From: Candidatus Merdenecus merdavium
GTDB lineage: Bacteria; Bacillota; Clostridia; Lachnospirales; Lachnospiraceae
Direction of reading: 5' to 3'
NCBI GenBank assembly: GCA_018715425.1
Contig: DVLR01000188.1
Location: 1-8,674 of the forward strand
DNA length: 8,674 nt
Positions 7,265-8,674 of this stretch are shown piece after piece (the first letter of the stretch is position 1; each line of letters starts with the position of its first letter). The notes beneath the pieces are model-generated. The model saw only the letters and a list, made by a program, of their open reading frames with translations. It made no database searches and had not been told where the DNA came from. Both the position numbers and the translations under genes were made by a program.

Positions 7265-8272
7265 CTATATATGCCACGCATTAGGGACAAAAAGATCATG
7301 AAAGCTACTGATTGCATATTGATCCGTCATACCAGCTATGTAGTCGCAAACTACACGTTCCTTCTTTTCTTCTAATTCCTCTATCATAAATCGATACTCT
7401 GAAGGTAAATCGTTGATATTTTCAATATAATACTGATATAAACTCTGTATCATCTTCTTTGCTTTTGATTCCTCTCCCTTTGCTTCGGGATTATTGTAAA
7501 CATTTGCGAACATAAATCTCCGCAGCCCTTTCATGGCTGTTTCTATACTTTGAGACATCACAATATCTCCTTTGTGTTGACTGTTAAGAATAATATCATA
7601 AATCAAAGTATTTAGCCTTTCTCTTATGTTAAATCCTAAAACCTTACGATACTCTAAAGGTAACTCATCTTCTGATAATATCCCTGCTCTTTCTGCATCA
7701 TCAATATCATGATTAATATATGCTATTTTATCAGCTAAACGGACAACTTTACCTTCTAGGGTGCTCGGTCTTCCAGATGTTCTGTGATTTAAGATACCAT
7801 CTCTTACTTCCCATGTTAAATTTAAGCCTTTTCCCTTTTTTTCTAACACTTCTACCACTCGAACACTTTGTTTATCATGTGCAAAACCATCTGGACAAAT
7901 TTGATTTAAAGCAGCCTCTCCAGCATGGCCAAAGGGTGTATGACCAAGGTCATGTCCTAATGCAATTGCTTCCGTTAAGCTTTCATTTAACCTAAGAGCA
8001 CTGGCAATGGTTCTTGCTATTTGGGAAACTTCTAAAGTATGGGTAAGCCTGGTTCTGTAATGATCTCCTTGTGGAGTTAAAAAAACTTGAGTTTTATGTT
8101 TTAGTCTGCGAAATGCTTTACAGTGTAAAATACGGTCTCGATCCCTTTGATAGACAGTTCTAATGTCACACTGTTCCTCTTGCACATCCCTGCCTCTAGT
8201 ATGAATACTAAAGGATGCTGATGGATCATAGTATTCTTTTTCAAATGCTTCCATTTGTTCTCGAATTGTCAT
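7265..8272 (-). CDS. dgt: dGTP triphosphohydrolase-like HD-domain protein
   Basis: A 335-residue HD-superfamily phosphohydrolase. The metal-binding residues are visible: H78 in RTRLTHTLEV, H107-D108 in GHDLGHTPFGH, and D181 in RLADKIAYINHDIDDAE. The opening (MTIREQMEAF...RDVQEEQCDIRTVYQRDRDRILH) and the FRRLKHKTQVF segment are typical of the bacterial dNTPase family, which splits dNTPs into deoxynucleosides and triphosphate. Family members outside enterobacteria often act on several dNTPs, so 'dGTPase' is a family name, not proof of substrate. An in-frame TTG at 8296 would add eight residues but has no ribosome binding site; ATG 8272 has AAAGGTG upstream (8282-8288). It is the first gene of the presumed operon, 14 bases ahead of dnaG, which is a frequent arrangement in Clostridia and ties dNTP control to replication initiation. 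Confidence 0.92.
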   Translation of the reverse strand: MTIREQMEAFEKEYYDPSASFSIHTRGRDVQEEQCDIRTVYQRDRDRILHCKAFRRLKHKTQVFLTPQGDHYRTRLTHTLEVSQIARTIASALRLNESLTEAIALGHDLGHTPFGHAGEAALNQICPDGFAHDKQSVRVVEVLEKKGKGLNLTWEVRDGILNHRTSGRPSTLEGKVVRLADKIAYINHDIDDAERAGILSEDELPLEYRKVLGFNIRERLNTLIYDIILNSQHKGDIVMSQSIETAMKGLRRFMFANVYNNPEAKGEESKAKKMIQSLYQYYIENINDLPSEYRFMIEELEEKKERVVCDYIAGMTDQYAISSFHDLFVPNAWHI

Positions 8273-8463
8273 TTTATCACACACCTTTCTAAACAAGTAT
8301 GTCTAAAAACAAAAGTTTCTAATTTCCTTTCATCATCAACAAAAAAGTGCCTCTATATATATTATTCTGTCTTTCTTTCTTATTTCCTTTTATTTTTTGA
8401 TTTTATTGTGATCATTTCCTATGATAACCGAAAGTTCAAAAGGTTTTATCATCTTATATCCCT
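8273..8463 (-). other. Intergenic leader of the dgt-dnaG-rpoD operon
   Basis: These 191 bases hold no gene I can support. They are very purine-rich on the minus strand, with runs such as AAAGGAAATAAGAAAGAAAG. Near the upstream end an inverted repeat pairs ATGATAAAACC (8442-8452) with GGTTATCAT (8421-8429), with a two-base bulge and no following U-tract. The operon promoter is probably here, but I find no pair of hexamers with good match and spacing. I see no T-box, riboswitch or other known leader. Confidence 0.4.
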
Positions 8464-8674
8464 TTATTGATACAACATAGAAATAAAATCTGCGGCTTTT
8501 TCTATAGCATCGTATGCCTTTTTAAAAGGTGACATTTGAAATACATGCCACATTCCCTTAAATACATCAATTTTAGCATACACTTTATCCTGCATCAGTT
8601 TTTTCTGTAACATGGTTGAGTCATTTAACAGCAATTCATTATCTCCTACTTGAATATAAACTGGTGGAAATCCG
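8464..8674 (-). CDS. Alpha/beta hydrolase (hormone-sensitive lipase-like, fold-3), C-terminal fragment
   Basis: The last 69 codons of a minus-strand gene whose start lies beyond the right edge; the stop is TAA at 8464-8466. The fragment begins GFPPVYIQVGDNELLLNDS and later has KGMWHVFQM. These match the region around the catalytic Asp (in the GD-x-E-x-L-x-x-DS segment) and the catalytic His (in the W-H-x-F segment) of alpha/beta-hydrolase fold-3 esterases related to hormone-sensitive lipase. The nucleophile Ser and the HGGG oxyanion motif would be outside the window. Substrate cannot be told. It points the same way as the dgt operon but is 191 bases upstream of it, with no clear terminator between, so it may be an independent unit. 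Confidence 0.85.
   Translation of the reverse strand, partial: GFPPVYIQVGDNELLLNDSTMLQKKLMQDKVYAKIDVFKGMWHVFQMSPFKKAYDAIEKAADFISMLYQ

Noticed and set aside
7720..7995. Plus-strand open frame inside dgt with hydrophobic stretches
   Set aside because: It is opposite the conserved catalytic core of dgt; hydrophobic runs come from antisense Lys/Glu codons.
8411..8439. TTGAAC-17-AATGAT as the dgt operon promoter
   Set aside because: Only four of six positions match in each hexamer, and it overlaps an inverted repeat; in AT-rich DNA such matches arise by chance.
8255..8470. A plus-strand open frame across the dgt leader
   Set aside because: It encodes a low-complexity Ser/Phe/Leu-rich peptide that is just the antisense of A-rich DNA, has no ribosome binding site and overlaps two minus-strand genes.

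Overview
The window looks like chromosome of a low-GC Firmicute, most likely a Clostridia-class anaerobe. It is visibly AT-rich, with strong GGAGG-type ribosome binding sites, a primary sigma factor of SigA type, and the gene neighbourhood dgt-dnaG-rpoD-trmK-nif3. A bacterial RNase P RNA of type A layout and a separate aspartate carbamoyltransferase regulatory chain (pyrI) also fit Clostridia better than Bacilli. The class-level call is inference; the species cannot be told from the sequence.

Layout from left to right. The 3' end of pyrI (1-245) is on the plus strand. It meets the minus-strand genes at a strong hairpin with U-tracts on both sides (288-343), which can terminate transcription from both directions. 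Then, on the minus strand, come the RNase P RNA gene rnpB (about 351-680) and its consensus-like promoter (692-720). Reading the minus strand in its own 5'->3' direction, the main gene run is: dgt-like HD phosphohydrolase (7265-8272), DNA primase dnaG (5469-7250), primary sigma factor rpoD/sigA (4257-5381), tRNA m1A22 methyltransferase trmK (4244 down to 3519, split by a stop codon), a Nif3/YqfO-family metal protein (2414-3505) and a two-part nucleoside-kinase-like protein (731-2398). Gaps between these genes are 12-16 bases except for 87 bases between dnaG and rpoD, so they probably form one operon, the Gram-positive 'macromolecular synthesis' operon. A 191-base gap separates it from the 3' end of an alpha/beta hydrolase gene (8464-8674), also on the minus strand.

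The genes cover chromosome replication (primase), transcription (sigma factor), nucleotide pools (dNTPase-like enzyme, nucleoside kinase-like enzyme) and tRNA maturation (TrmK, RNase P RNA). They are mostly core housekeeping genes, and I see no mobile element, CRISPR array, phage gene or defence system.

The most unusual observation is in trmK. The methyltransferase domain ends at an in-frame UAG (3759-3761). The same reading frame then continues without any indel for 79 codons that encode the C-terminal helical domain expected of a full-length TrmK. This is a nonsense mutation, a sequencing error, or less likely a readthrough event. Start codons for dgt, dnaG and nif3 were placed at internal ATGs because the Shine-Dalgarno sequences sit directly in front of those, not in front of the longest possible starts.
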